Origin: Mugil cephalus | Taxonomy: Eukaryota > Chordata > Actinopteri > Mugiliformes > Mugilidae | DNA: 64,000 nt | Direction: 5' to 3' | NCBI RefSeq assembly: GCF_022458985.1 | Contig: NC_061781.1 | Coordinates: 21,539,001 to 21,603,000, forward strand | Shown: positions 1 to 10,268 of the stretch, in pieces | Layout of the letters: every line of letters begins with the position of its first letter | Numbering within the stretch: position 1 is the first letter of the stretch | The notes under the pieces: model-generated | The model's input: only the letters and a program-made list of their open reading frames with translations | The model's database searches: none | What the model was told of the DNA's origin: nothing | Program-made: the position numbers and the translations under genes

Positions 1-102
1 ATATATACTTTCCGATTCATTCTTATAGTAATTGTTTTGTTATATTTCTCATTTTCTGTGTATATGACTCATTCAAAACCTGAACACATGAATGATATTT
101 AC

Positions 103-937
103 CAGTGTGAAGAGTGATGATCATATCAATGATATACATGAGGTCTGACAGGTAGTCCAGTGTAAGCCACACAGGGAGGTAGCTCAGTGCAATTGTAGTG
201 AAGCATGTCCTGAAAAAAACATATAACCAGTGAGACTAGTGTCACTTACAGTGGATGTGATAACTATGTGATATCAGTCATATGGTAAACATTTACTGCA
301 CCTCAGAATGATGATCACTGAGTTGTAAACTATTGGAAATATCATGACCTGCAGCCACACATAATAAAACCGTTCTGCTGGATCAATGGCCCACTCCTTC
401 CAGCTAGAGAGGAAACGATGATAAAGAGAGAGAGGAGAGGGAAATTAAAGTTTATGGTTCTCCCGTATAAATTAAGATAAATGATGCCTAAATCTTTCGG
501 CGCATAAACACTGGATGCTTCAAACAATTTAATGAGATAAACATGTTTTCCAAGTGATTCCGAACGCTTCCACCGACCGATAATGTCTGTGGTGGACGCT
601 GTTTCCAGTCATATTAAGAAATAAAGCACACATTTGCATTTAAGCATTAATTCTTTCATCCAGAGATTAGCACAGAAAAAAATAAATAAATGGGTAAATA
701 TTGCCACTTACGTTATCAAGGTCAGAATCTCCTGATAAAAACATGTGTTTCTCCATTTTTTACACAAACAAATGTTGAGTCCACTCACTTAAACTTCAGC
801 TTCAGGTGCTGGAAGGATTTACGCTTCTCTCCATCTGTCACATCTTTTTCTTCCTCGGTCGTTTTCTGGCCCCGATGCCACCTGAGCAGCCTCTGCCATT
901 GGTTACTTCTGATGTCAGCATCACCTGGTTTTTCCAT
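103..937 (-). CDS. cnga4: Cyclic nucleotide-gated channel alpha subunit, cnga4-like (5' part only)
   Basis: Three coding exons splice in frame on the minus strand: 937-789 (ATG at 937-935, donor GTGAGT), 403-302 (acceptor CTCTAG, donor GTGCAG) and 209-103 (acceptor TTTCAG, donor GTAAAT). They give the first ~120 residues; the gene runs off the left edge. The basic N-terminus (MEKPGDADIR...) leads into WAIDPAERFYYVWLQ, the pre-S1/S1 signature of CNG channels, then a hydrophobic S1 (residues ~61-86). S2 follows, with WLTLDYLSDLMYIIDM, a CNG hallmark, ending in LHTG. Family knowledge: CNGA4 is a modulatory subunit of the olfactory CNG channel, a cyclic-nucleotide-opened cation channel of the ciliary membrane. 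The alpha-4 assignment rests largely on the divergent fhip1b neighbour; another CNGA paralogue cannot be excluded from 120 residues. The pore and cyclic-nucleotide-binding domain are outside the window. Confidence 0.85.
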
Positions 938-1593
938 TCTCCAAAGTTTGTTTTAAAATTTGAGGTATTTTTTAGGACAGCATGGCCGCGGCGCTTGGTA
1001 CAACGCTACTTGAATGATGCACATTTGCGTTAGACACCACTGTGCGGTCCACCTAACAACCAACCCGAGCTTCGCCTGGTGATGCTGGTCTCTATGGAAG
1101 GAAACCACAACAGATGTCATGTCTCTTTTGGGAATATGTCCGTCCCTAAGAAGAGCAGAGAGGTGTTTCTCTGAACATCCCAGACGCTGTTAGACACAAC
1201 CAACAGTGAGAAAAAAGTAAAGAGCAGAAAATACAGAACAAACAAACAAAAACATGAATCATCTTTAAAAGAAAAGTTCAAATTAAGCTCTAAGAATCAC
1301 AAAAGTGTAAAGACAATTTCTCAAAGGCACAAGTGAGAGACCAGACAGCCCTCATCAGCAAAGGTTGTCAAACTACCTCCAAGGTCAGGGAAAAGCTTTG
1401 GTGTTTAATCTTTTATGAAGTTATAAAAGTTTGGAGTGTTCCTCAGCCTGCAGGAGACCGTCTGAGGGTGTGGAGGAAGCTTTCAAGGAGGACAATCTCT
1501 GGCTGAAATCTTTGACCTGAAATCCTCAACACAATTTTTGTGTACCGAGGGAAATATGCATTTTGAAGGCAGTGTATGTCTAATAAAGGGAGA

Positions 1594-1625
<32 letters not shown>

Positions 1626-1650
1626 TGTATGTTTACATATGTATATATTC

Positions 1651-1885
1651 TACATCTGTCAGAACCACAATGACTACAAATATCTGGGCACCATCTTCGA
1701 CAGTCAACTGGAATTCTCCTCTAACACGGAGCAGATTCTCAAGAAATGTCATCAGATTTTTTTGGAGTAAATAAAACCATCCTGCACCCTTCATCAAGAG
1801 CATCCCCACCTTCTCCATCACCTGCTGGTTCTATTCAAGCAGCCTCCAGAAACAGAGCCTGCCCCATGGAGACAAATAAAGTATC
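1651..1885 (+). mobile_element. Fossil fragment of a non-LTR (LINE) reverse transcriptase C-terminal region
   Basis: One frame reads NDYKYLGTIFDSQLEFS then NTEQILKKCHQ (to 1770). After a stop and frame change, another frame reads FIKSIPTFSITCWFYS (from 1790). The pair YKYLGTIFD and SIPTFSITCWF is a familiar landmark after the catalytic core of L2/CR1/Rex-type LINE reverse transcriptases in fish. The broken frame and the missing remainder mark it as a dead 5'-truncated copy. Confidence 0.7.
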
Positions 1886-2335
1886 TTTGTGTTTCTGAGT
1901 TGTCAAGAGAGCATTTATCATCAGTTTCTCTTTTACTAATTGGCCATGAGTATAACGCTGTCAGCATTTGACGGTGTTAGTTTGGAAGTGGGTCACAGTG
2001 TGTTGCTGCTTGATTTTGGGGACTTGAACCCTGGTGAGGTGCACTGATGTGACGTACGGGAACGAGTCAGTCTTTTGAACGGCTCGGTGCTCATATGAAA
2101 AAATTGCCTGCTTTTTCATCACGTGTGCCCCATGAGTCTGCGTTGTACACGCCGCCTTCATATGAAGGACTAACGACATCCTCCGAGTTTGAGTTTTCCA
2201 CAGCGCACTCCATCCACATGAATGCAGCTGTATATACGCTGCCATTAGCTAACTAATGGGGATGAAGAGTGTGTGCGGCACCGAAGTCCATCTGACAGGA
2301 GATTGGAGCGGAGCCAGATTTACGGCTTGATCAGT

Positions 2336-2386
2336 GAGGAGGAGGAGGAGGAAGAGGAGGAGGAGGAGGAGGAGGAGGAGGAGGCA
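2336..2386. repeat. GGA/GAA-rich microsatellite
   Basis: An interrupted GAG/GGA trinucleotide run with one GAA interruption. It could encode poly-glutamate in one frame, but nothing around it looks like a coding exon. Confidence 0.9.
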
Positions 2387-3119
2387 GCAGGAAGCTACAA
2401 CAGATTTAATTTATATTATTTTATATACATACATATTTTCTTATGTCTTCTGTAGTCTTATGTATTATTTTTATATTTTCTTTCTGTATTGCTAAAATGT
2501 TCTTGTGTGGACATTTTTACAGTAAAGCTGTTTTGCATGAAAGTTTTTTTTTTTATTTAGGTGAGCTAAAGTTCAAATTAGCGAGATAGCGGGATATAGC
2601 ACCACCCTGTGGTTGCCTCTCCCTCAAATTAGCAATTGAGTATTGCTGTTGCTGTTATTATTATTATTATTATTATTATTTAGCAGAGGAGGAAGAAAAC
2701 TTCTCCACTTCACTTCTCCACTTCTTTTCGAACATTACCAGCAATTTATGTTATTCATTGGAAATATTTATTTATTTATTTATTTAATATATTTCTCTGT
2801 CTTTTGTTTCTTTTTTTAATTGAGTATGCATTTGATGTATCTGTTTTCTTTTGAATGCTCGAAATAAATTTTTTTTTTTTTTTTTTTTTTTTAAATGATG
2901 GCAGGGTTGCCTGTCTGACCTTCATATCTTTAAGTTTTGTTTCTTTATTTATGACATTAAAGCTCGGACCCTAGAATCGACCCCAGGCTTCCAGTGATTG
3001 TTTCCTTGTTAAAAATCCAAAGTTGATTTCTAAATAAATAAATATTCTTATGAACGGCTCTTCGAAAGGAACGGCTCCTCCAGATCCGGCTCCGTCCAAA
3101 GAGCCACAAATCCCATCCG

Positions 3120-3486
3120 CGCTGCTTAATTTCGGGCCCTTGCTGCGTCGCTGTGACGCACAGGACAGGAGCCGTGTGTGGGAGGAGTTAAAGTAAGATG
3201 GCTGCGGGAAAGGGAAGAGTGTTTGAGAAATCATCTAGTGGGATGTTTATCTGTCGCTAACAGGATGCACGGCAGCCCGAGAGAAGGAGTGGTTTACTCG
3301 TTCGCTTCCCCGGCTCGCTGCGCTGCGCCGCGGCGTCGCTCCGCGCTCGTCTCCGGGCCACTTTGGTTTCATTTTGTGCTCTGACATTGTGGGATTCATC
3401 AGCAGCTCGTCGTTAGCAACACGCCAGAGCTAAGTCACCAGCTATCCGAGGAAAAACAGCAGCAACTGTTGACGCAAATATCTCAG
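3120..3486 (+). promoter_or_regulatory. fhip1b: Probable fhip1b CpG-rich promoter and noncoding first exon
   Basis: This is the most GC- and CpG-dense stretch between the two divergent genes, densest at about 3290-3365, in otherwise AT-rich DNA. It ends at a good splice donor (CTCAG|GTATGC, exon end 3486). No frame splices into the fhip1b coding sequence as protein, so I read it as promoter plus 5' UTR exon. The transcription start cannot be fixed by eye. A short frame starting at 3178 lacks any recognisable protein character. Confidence 0.55.
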
Positions 3487-3980
3487 GTATGCAACACCAA
3501 GTAGGTATAACCGGCACCGCGCATGAACTATTCGCCTGCGCGCTTGGTTGACATTTGTGAGGCAGCTGATTAAATGTGCCGTTACATCCAGCAGCTTGCT
3601 ACATCATCTCGCCATTGAAATGCATTGATTGTTGTTTTTCCGGCCGCCTCGCCTGGCTCAGAGGAGATGTGGTGCAGGATGATGAGTTCAGGAGCAGCCC
3701 GAATGCTTTTAACCCTCTTATTGTCTTTGGGGTCAGTTTGACCCCATGCAATGTTTAACTTTCTAAATATATGATTAACGTTTTTTGCTTCATATTTAAC
3801 CCTTCACAGGGCACTGATTGAAATACTTGGAAATATAACGTTTCAACCCTAGAGTGTTATTGTAGGACGTGTTTTACTTTTGTGAAAATTTTCTTCTTCT
3901 TTATTTTTCACGTCAAGATCAATGAATTTAACACATATGGTTCCTTCTCCTTAAGTGGTAAACAAATGTAAACGTGTATT

Positions 3981-4205
3981 TAGAGCATTGGAACATAAGA
4001 GCTGATTCAGACACTTGTCACCATCATCACATTAGGCCACTTCTTCTCCATGGTGCCTAATAAATCAGTGTTCATGCAGAGGTGGACCTCGTAGACCACA
4101 TCAGACCTTGATCAGACCTCAGATTGTGTCCTTGATCTTCTCTGATTGGCTGAGTGAAAAACCACACGCTACTAAACCTCACTGAGAGGCTCGGGGACGC
4201 AATAA
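3981..4205 (+). repeat. Dispersed repeat family A, copy 1
   Basis: It matches 62163-62358 in the same orientation over about 200 bp with scattered differences. Shared landmarks are TTAGGCCACT, TTCTCCATGG, AGAGGTGGACC, GTAGACCACATCAGACC and CTGATTGGCTGA. No terminal inverted repeats are obvious and it is noncoding. Confidence 0.8.
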
Positions 4206-5186
4206 TATATGACGTAATGTATGTTGTTGTTCTTGATAATAGTTGTGATGATAGTTTTTTGTACCAGATATCGATATAAAACAACGTAAATTTAAAATCT
4301 TTCCAATTTAAGGAGGTTTTATGTTAACCTGAGTTGTGTAATAGATGATCCGGATGGATATGTGAGGTGGGTTAGGTTGTCAACAAACAAATATAACGTA
4401 CCTCACACATAAACTTTTTTTTTTTTTTTTTTTAAACTGTGATTGTCTTTCGGAGGTTTGGAGACACCTGAACCGAAACGCTGCGGTGATTGATGTCGAG
4501 GCTTCGTAATCCGACCTGTGAACTGTGGTGTCCTGACTTTAATTGTTATCTCTAGCCTCAGTGCGCCTTAAAATAGGCTGGATCAGTTGACTTGGTTAAC
4601 GGCGACATCTTATTTGATTACATCACGGCAGGCGCACGTTAAGGGTCAGAAACCGTTTCCTCCTTGGTCTGTTTTAGTGACCGGTTCGACGCTGCCTCCT
4701 GCCACCACTCGGCCACGTCGTCTCCAAGCTCAAGGCTAAACTTGGGTGCTCATAAAACCTTGCTATTTTTAGAGCGCACTCGTGGATCTGCAAATATTTG
4801 TTTACTGTAAAGCAAAAAATTGTATTGTTTCAGTGAAGGATAATTGAACACAGTTGGCCTTTGGACTGCTGTGCAGGTAAATAAGCATTTTAAGCCAGTT
4901 TGGGCACCGGGCAAGAGGTGGTGCAGCAGCTTTGTGCTCCCCCAGTCGATGCTTGTGCGCTGTAAAATTATTACTTGTACTTGATGTCTTTTTAATGTAC
5001 GTTGGGCCTGGACAGGGAGTCTCACTGAAATGTTGTTGAACTAGTTTGTGAAAATATAATCGATTGATCGAGAAAATCGGCTGCAGGGGAACGAGCACTG
5101 GCTTAAATCATTCATCTCCAGAGAATGGACTAGAAGTGACTCACCTAATTAGAGCATGACCGTATTTTTTTCCTGAGGATTTATTT

Positions 5187-5218
<32 letters not shown>

Positions 5219-7666
5219 ACTGTTGTGTCAACAAATCTGCAGAGAGCCTTTTCAAATGGGGCGTTGTGAGAATGTCAGTGTCAGAGTTTAATTATGTCAC
5301 GGAACTGGACAGGAGCTGAGAGCTTTTACGACGAGACGTCAGTGAAGAAGCTACGGGAAGTAAATGATGAATTGCAACATTTTCTGGCGTCTTGAGATCT
5401 TGAGATGTTGGAACGTACTGATATCAAATATACAAATATCTGTCGCAGCTGTTCAGATCCACACCTGGAAAGTGTCTTGTCTTATTGCTGCGATGCCATT
5501 AATCCTAGAAATGCACAAAACCTAAATACTGCAATTAAAAAAAAACTGGTAATGGAAACGCCCACATTTCAGAAAAACCCTCAGTTATCGCTAAAACACT
5601 TTTACGCCGAAATGAGGTGGTTTTTCAGATTCATCGTCACAACAGTTTTTCAGCAGTTTCCACTTTTTCCGCAGTTTCACTGCTGCTTCGTCAGACGGCT
5701 GATGACCACAAACCATTCGAACCTCGTGAGCGAGCGTTTAATTTATGATTTATTCATTTATTTTTGTATTTGATGTAATTCAGTGACTTGTTATTTTTTT
5801 TAATGCTTATTTGATGTTTAATAATGCCAGTGAGTCCAAGTCTTATGTAACATCAGGTTAGTTCAGACGTTCATATGCAACTTAAAATGAAAATAACATG
5901 CATTCAAATGTATCTTCATGTTATCTCGCTATAATCTTCTAGAAATTATTATATTCAGAATAATGAAAACAAACAATTCTATCATTTCTTTACATGATGC
6001 ACAACTGTTAACTCAACGCCATCATTTTTTTCATTATTATGATTATTATTTGTCGAGAAGCTGGAAATTAGGGGATGGAAAATATATCGTGAGACTTTAT
6101 GAAACACCTTTCAGTGGAAACACGTACAAAACACAATTGTACTTTTCAGAAAATGTCAGAAATATCGCTTTTATTTTGTGAAAAACTGTCACAGAAACGT
6201 CGCTACTGTCTGTCTGTGTGACATCGGACGTCACAGAAACTTCACATCTTGAGTAAATCTCGACCTTTAGACTTTGCGTCTTGCAGCAGTTAAGAGTGTG
6301 TGATCCTGTGCTTGATTACTAAGCCTCGACAAACACTCTTTGTCTTTCTGAAGGCAGCCTCCCTTTAGTGGAATCTGTTTTGAACTTTGAACTCGTTTTA
6401 TGGGTGTTTTTATGACGCTGCGTGTTTGACCTAAAAAATAAAACACAGTTTGAATTTCCGTACGTGTCATACCTCATATTAGCTGAGCCTGGGATGTTAG
6501 GATGTCTCTGTTGAAACGCTGAGACGAACCGGCCGACGTGCAGTTAAGGTAATTTAATTTATTGTGAGTCGTGGGCGTCTTGAGTTTTCAGTAATCTTAA
6601 TGTCACTCTTTGTCACTTTGCTGCTTTTATCTCCTGTTTCGACCTTTACGTAGGCGCCTTTTTTGCTTTCATGACTGGATTTATGTTTGAGTCAGATGCC
6701 GAGGAATTGTGAATCAATGCCGACTACCTTTAACAACCCTTTTTGGTGCGGCATGCAGCCGCTGGAAGAAATAAATGGATGTGGATACTTGTTGATTTAG
6801 AGAAGTTGGCGGCGTCGTATCGGTTTCTTGTGTCTGACCCAAGTCTGAGTCATGTGATGTTCGTCCACCACATCACGTGGCTGCAAATAATAACAAATAT
6901 GTTTTTAATCTACTTGAAACACACTCAAGCGCTGCACCCGTTAACCTATTCGGATCCTGTGAGCAAAGTTTTTATCAGATCATGAGGAAATTAAAAGAAA
7001 CTGTTTCACTAAAGATTTAAAGCTAAATTATATGAAAGTTTTTGGATTCATTTTTGAATTTTCTGCCATTTCTGCCTCTGAAAATCAGCATCTGTTATCA
7101 ATTACAACAGAAATCAGCTTCAGTGGACACTGAAATTTAAAACAAATAAATAAAGGGCAACATATAAACCGGCTCCAGCAGCAGAATCCACTGTTGTCCA
7201 TCTGTTTAGTCATTTCCCCACTAATCCTCACTATGAATCACTAAAAGCATTATTTCTGTAGGATATTTTTGGAGCTGGGGTCATGTGATAGCACAGCGTA
7301 GATGAAGGTCAGTAAATGTGAAAGTGAACAGTGGAACATATTTAAGAAATAAGGTCACTGCGAGACGTTGACAGCAACCAGATTAACTTCCCACTGGGGC
7401 CTGGGTGGAACGGCCGAAAATGTGTATCACTGGCATTTTTCAATATTCTGACGTTTTTTATGAATAATCAACATTTTCCACTGGCTGAGAGAGGAATTAA
7501 TGCAGTAGATTGACTAATGATGGACTATTTTACTGTGATGATGAGTAAATATTGTAAAATAATTCCACACTTGTAGTAAAACAGGTGTGCACGAACCCGT
7601 GTTAGCACTGACTGCTATGCTGGTCACAGCAGTGTGACCAGCTACCGTAATAACTGTAGTCTGCGT

Positions 7667-7718
7667 GCAACATTTTTTTTCTCATTCATAAATTTATGAA
7701 TGAGAAAAAAAATGTTGC
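7667..7718. repeat. Perfect 52-bp spacerless palindrome
   Basis: Each arm is 26 bp. The left arm (7667-7692) starts GCAAC, has eight T, then CTCATTCATAAA; the right arm (7693-7718) is its exact reverse complement. The axis is between 7692 and 7693 and symmetry stops immediately outside. A second, imperfect hairpin (GCTGGTCAC, 6-nt loop, GTGACCAGC) lies just left, at 7619-7642. Confidence 0.95.
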
Positions 7719-8162
7719 GTTAATTTTTTAAAACTGTGAACATTTTCAGCGACAGCATTAGCCCGGAGATAGGTCATCCAAACGGGGACTGTCCCTAGAA
7801 ATCGTCTGGTCACCCTAAAAAAAACAAAAACAAATTGACACAGCACCGGAAAAAATACTAGTATTCGGTATGAACCGGTATAACACCCAGCCCTACTGTC
7901 AGCCCACAGACACAGAGCTGTGTCAGGCCATGTGTGGCCCCCAGTTTTTACGGTGTGTCCCCCACTTTCAGTACGAGTCGGGACCCTGCAGAACAAGTCG
8001 GTCTGAGAGATCGCTCTTAATTTGTTGTGGAGGGAACCAGCTCTCGAGAAGACGTTTGTAGCTCTACTCTTCTAGCTTAATATCAGCTTTTCAGTTTCGT
8101 CCTTTTGAATGAAGAATGCAGACTACTCCCACCTACAGTTAGAACCAGTTATTTGTACACAG

Positions 8163-8250
8163 ATCAGCCACAACATTATGACCACTGACAGGAGAGGTAA
8201 ATGACACCGTTTTGTGACTAATGTTCTGCAGTAATGCCCAACCAAACCAG
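8163..8250 (+). repeat. One-ended fragment of TIR repeat family E
   Basis: Starts ATCAGCCACAACATTATGAC, followed by CACTGACAGGAGA. The same terminus opens the elements at 30941 and 56637. Only one end is recognisable here. Confidence 0.65.
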
Positions 8251-8289
8251 ACTTATGCAATAGCAGTTGCACTCTTTGATGTACCACCC

Positions 8290-8450
8290 GCCTTTTTTTT
8301 TTTTTTTTTTTTTTGCCTTTATTGAATAACCGTCGGTGTAGAGAGGCAGGAAGTGAGGCGCAGCAAAGGGTGCACGCTGGAACCCAACTACCGCCTCGAC
8401 AGTGAGGAGCTTCAGTTTGTGGGGCCAGTCAGTATGTAGGTGTGTGTCTT
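8290..8450 (-). mobile_element. Probable tRNA-type SINE remnant, inserted on the minus strand
   Basis: A poly-T tract (8294-8314, a tail on the minus strand) is followed by GCCTTTATTGAATA, GTGTAGAGAGGCAGGAA and a degenerate ACGCTGGAACCC. As I recall, this order occurs in a very common teleost interspersed repeat whose reverse strand carries a tRNA-like B box. The family assignment is from memory and the copy is decayed. Confidence 0.45.
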
Positions 8451-9032
8451 TGCTACTTTTCACTACGTTCGCATGACAGAGCTGACAGCGCTGGCATCGA
8501 AGAACAACTGAAACGTAGGTCTCACAAATGATCAATATGGATTTGTGTTATTTAAAGATGTCTGTACTAATTTTAAATGAAATGAGATTTATTTGGATTC
8601 GGCGTCGTGTTATATATAAAAGAAAGTGACACATTTCTTGTCATATATTTTTTTTTGTCATGTGTGCCATGTGTGCGTACGTCCTGGACGTACATGGTTG
8701 GGTCTGTGTAGGTGTTTTGTCAAGATTTAGACCTGTCTGTGTCATTTTCATCTTTTCTTTATGACCAAGTGTCAGAGTAGAGGTGTTGGTGATTAAAAAG
8801 AAAAAAAAAGTGGCGTGAGGCTGAGTTGGCGTCTGTCGCCTGCTGCTCTTTATCAATTCATTGTAACCACTTTGTCTTTCATCTTAAAAACTGACCAACC
8901 AAATATTTTAACTCACAAAGAGCAGCCTGTGTGGGGAACACAGCTCGGACCTTGTGCTTGTGATCATGTTCTAATAAGATATTCCTCTTAATACCAAGTA
9001 AACGCTTAAAAAAAAAAAAAGGGGTCGTGCTT

Positions 9033-9154
9033 TAGACTTGGACAGATTTTAATGATCCACAAGGGAAATTTCTGGGTCACAGTAGCTCAGTTGTTACAGA
9101 AAGATGAGCTGGATAGAGTTGGGTATAAAAGAAGCTCTGCAGCGTTCGCTGTGG
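9033..9154 (+). repeat. Dispersed repeat family C, copy 1
   Basis: Its reverse complement matches 24850-24988. Shared landmarks are GATCCACAAGGGAAATTTC/GTTTCCCTTGTGGATCAT, GTATAAAAGAAGCTCTG and GCGTTCGCTGT/ACAGTGAACGC. Noncoding. Confidence 0.75.
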
Positions 9155-10011
9155 TTTTACCTCATTCATGTTAAGTTTTTATTTAAATTCAAATCGTTTC
9201 GAGGCCTATTGTGTGTGTGTAAGCCTAATAATTATAAAGCTCGTATTCATAATTCCTATGATAGGTAGGAGGTGGACAGGCTGTAGCTTTTCTGCAGAAA
9301 AGAACTGAATGGTTTCCCCGGTAACGGCATACTGTAGAGGCCGACTTATATTTGACTAGGTTTTTGTTGGACAAATGCACTTTGTGCGTGTCGTCGCTGT
9401 CCGATGAAAAACACGCAAATTTCTTTTTTTTCATACCTGCTTTTGATACAAGCTTTTTGACTGACATCCAGTGGAGATACATTTTAAATAGATTAAAGCA
9501 TCGTTCCATTGGACGTATAGATACCAAACGTGTCAGTTGCGAGGGTATAATGCAGACATGTTGTATTCTGTAGAAAACCAAAAACATCAAAAGTGGAGAT
9601 ATGTTTTTTTTATCGGACAGCGACGGTTTGTAGCTTCCACCTTTGAAATGTCTGGCTCATCGTGCAAATTGACGAGCGGCTAAACCTACAGAACATATTT
9701 ATTTCTAAGCTGATTGTTTGCATCGTATCAGGCGAAGCGGTCGGTCCCTGTTGGTTATTTTATCCATAAACAACCTGCAGAGCTGCAGCCTCCCTTTTTA
9801 CACCAAATTCGGTCTCCACACACACAGTTCTGTGTTGCACTAATATACACAAAATCGACTTGAGAGGCTGCGAAAACCGCTGTATTTACATGTTCTCTCT
9901 TTGTTGTTTGTTGACCCAGAGCAGAGGGCCCGTCCTGACCGGCTATGGAGTGGTGTTGGCTTCAGACTGGATGACAGGGTCTACAGGGAGGACAGGGTCA
10001 CGCAGTTCGTA

Positions 10012-10125
10012 AAGCGGCGGCGGCGGCGTTGGCGGCGGCGGCGGGATTCTCCTGGATGAACACTGACCGGCTGTGACGGCCCGTTCAGTCGACCTCCTCC
10101 TCCTCCTCCTCCTCCTTTTCCTCCT
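10012..10125 (+). repeat. CGG/GGC and CTC trinucleotide runs just upstream of the fhip1b start
   Basis: Two CGG runs separated by GTTG sit at about 10014-10046, followed by a (CTC)n run at about 10095-10119. If exon 2 starts at 9920 these lie in the 5' UTR; if it starts at 10268 they are intronic. Confidence 0.85.
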
Positions 10126-10268
10126 CGTCTTCTTCTTTTCTCCCATTCTTCTACCACATTTCTTTCCTATCTCTCCTCCTTGCCTTCTCCTCCTCCTCTC
10201 TGGTCTTTGAGTTGTTGTGTTTTTTTTTTTTTTTTGTGACCTTACACCTGCCTCCCGCCGGGTCCAGT

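Larger units (their letters stand above)
938..3119. other. Divergent intergenic region between cnga4-like and fhip1b
   Basis: This 2.2-kb spacer separates two genes transcribed away from each other, so it should hold the cnga4 promoter on its left and lead to the fhip1b promoter on its right. I see a LINE fossil (1651-1885), a GGA run (about 2336-2386), a TTA run (2647-2683), an ATTT run near 2768 and a poly-T tract (2869-2892). No coding exon is supported. Confidence 0.6.
3487..10268 (+). other. fhip1b: Long first intron of fhip1b
   Basis: About 6.8 kb lies between the inferred noncoding exon 1 and the first coding exon. It holds several dispersed repeats (3981-4205, 8163-8250, 8290-8450, 9033-9154), a TG run (5191-5218), a short inverted motif GGGGTCAGTTTGACCCC at about 3730-3746 and the perfect palindrome at 7667-7718. 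The 3' end is ambiguous. One acceptor (TTGACCCAG at ~9919) would place 9920-10268 in the 5' UTR. Another, after a long poly-T at about 10220-10236, ends GGGTCCAG at 10267, one base before the ATG. I see no coding exon inside. Confidence 0.5.

Noticed and set aside
712..731. 20-nt mini-exon of cnga4 between a TTATCAG acceptor and a GTAAGT donor on the minus strand
   Set aside because: Including it brings an immediate TGA. Direct splicing of 789 to 403 gives an intact codon and a continuous CNG motif.
2273..2455. Poly-glutamate frame
   Set aside because: Arises from a GGA microsatellite; no exon context.
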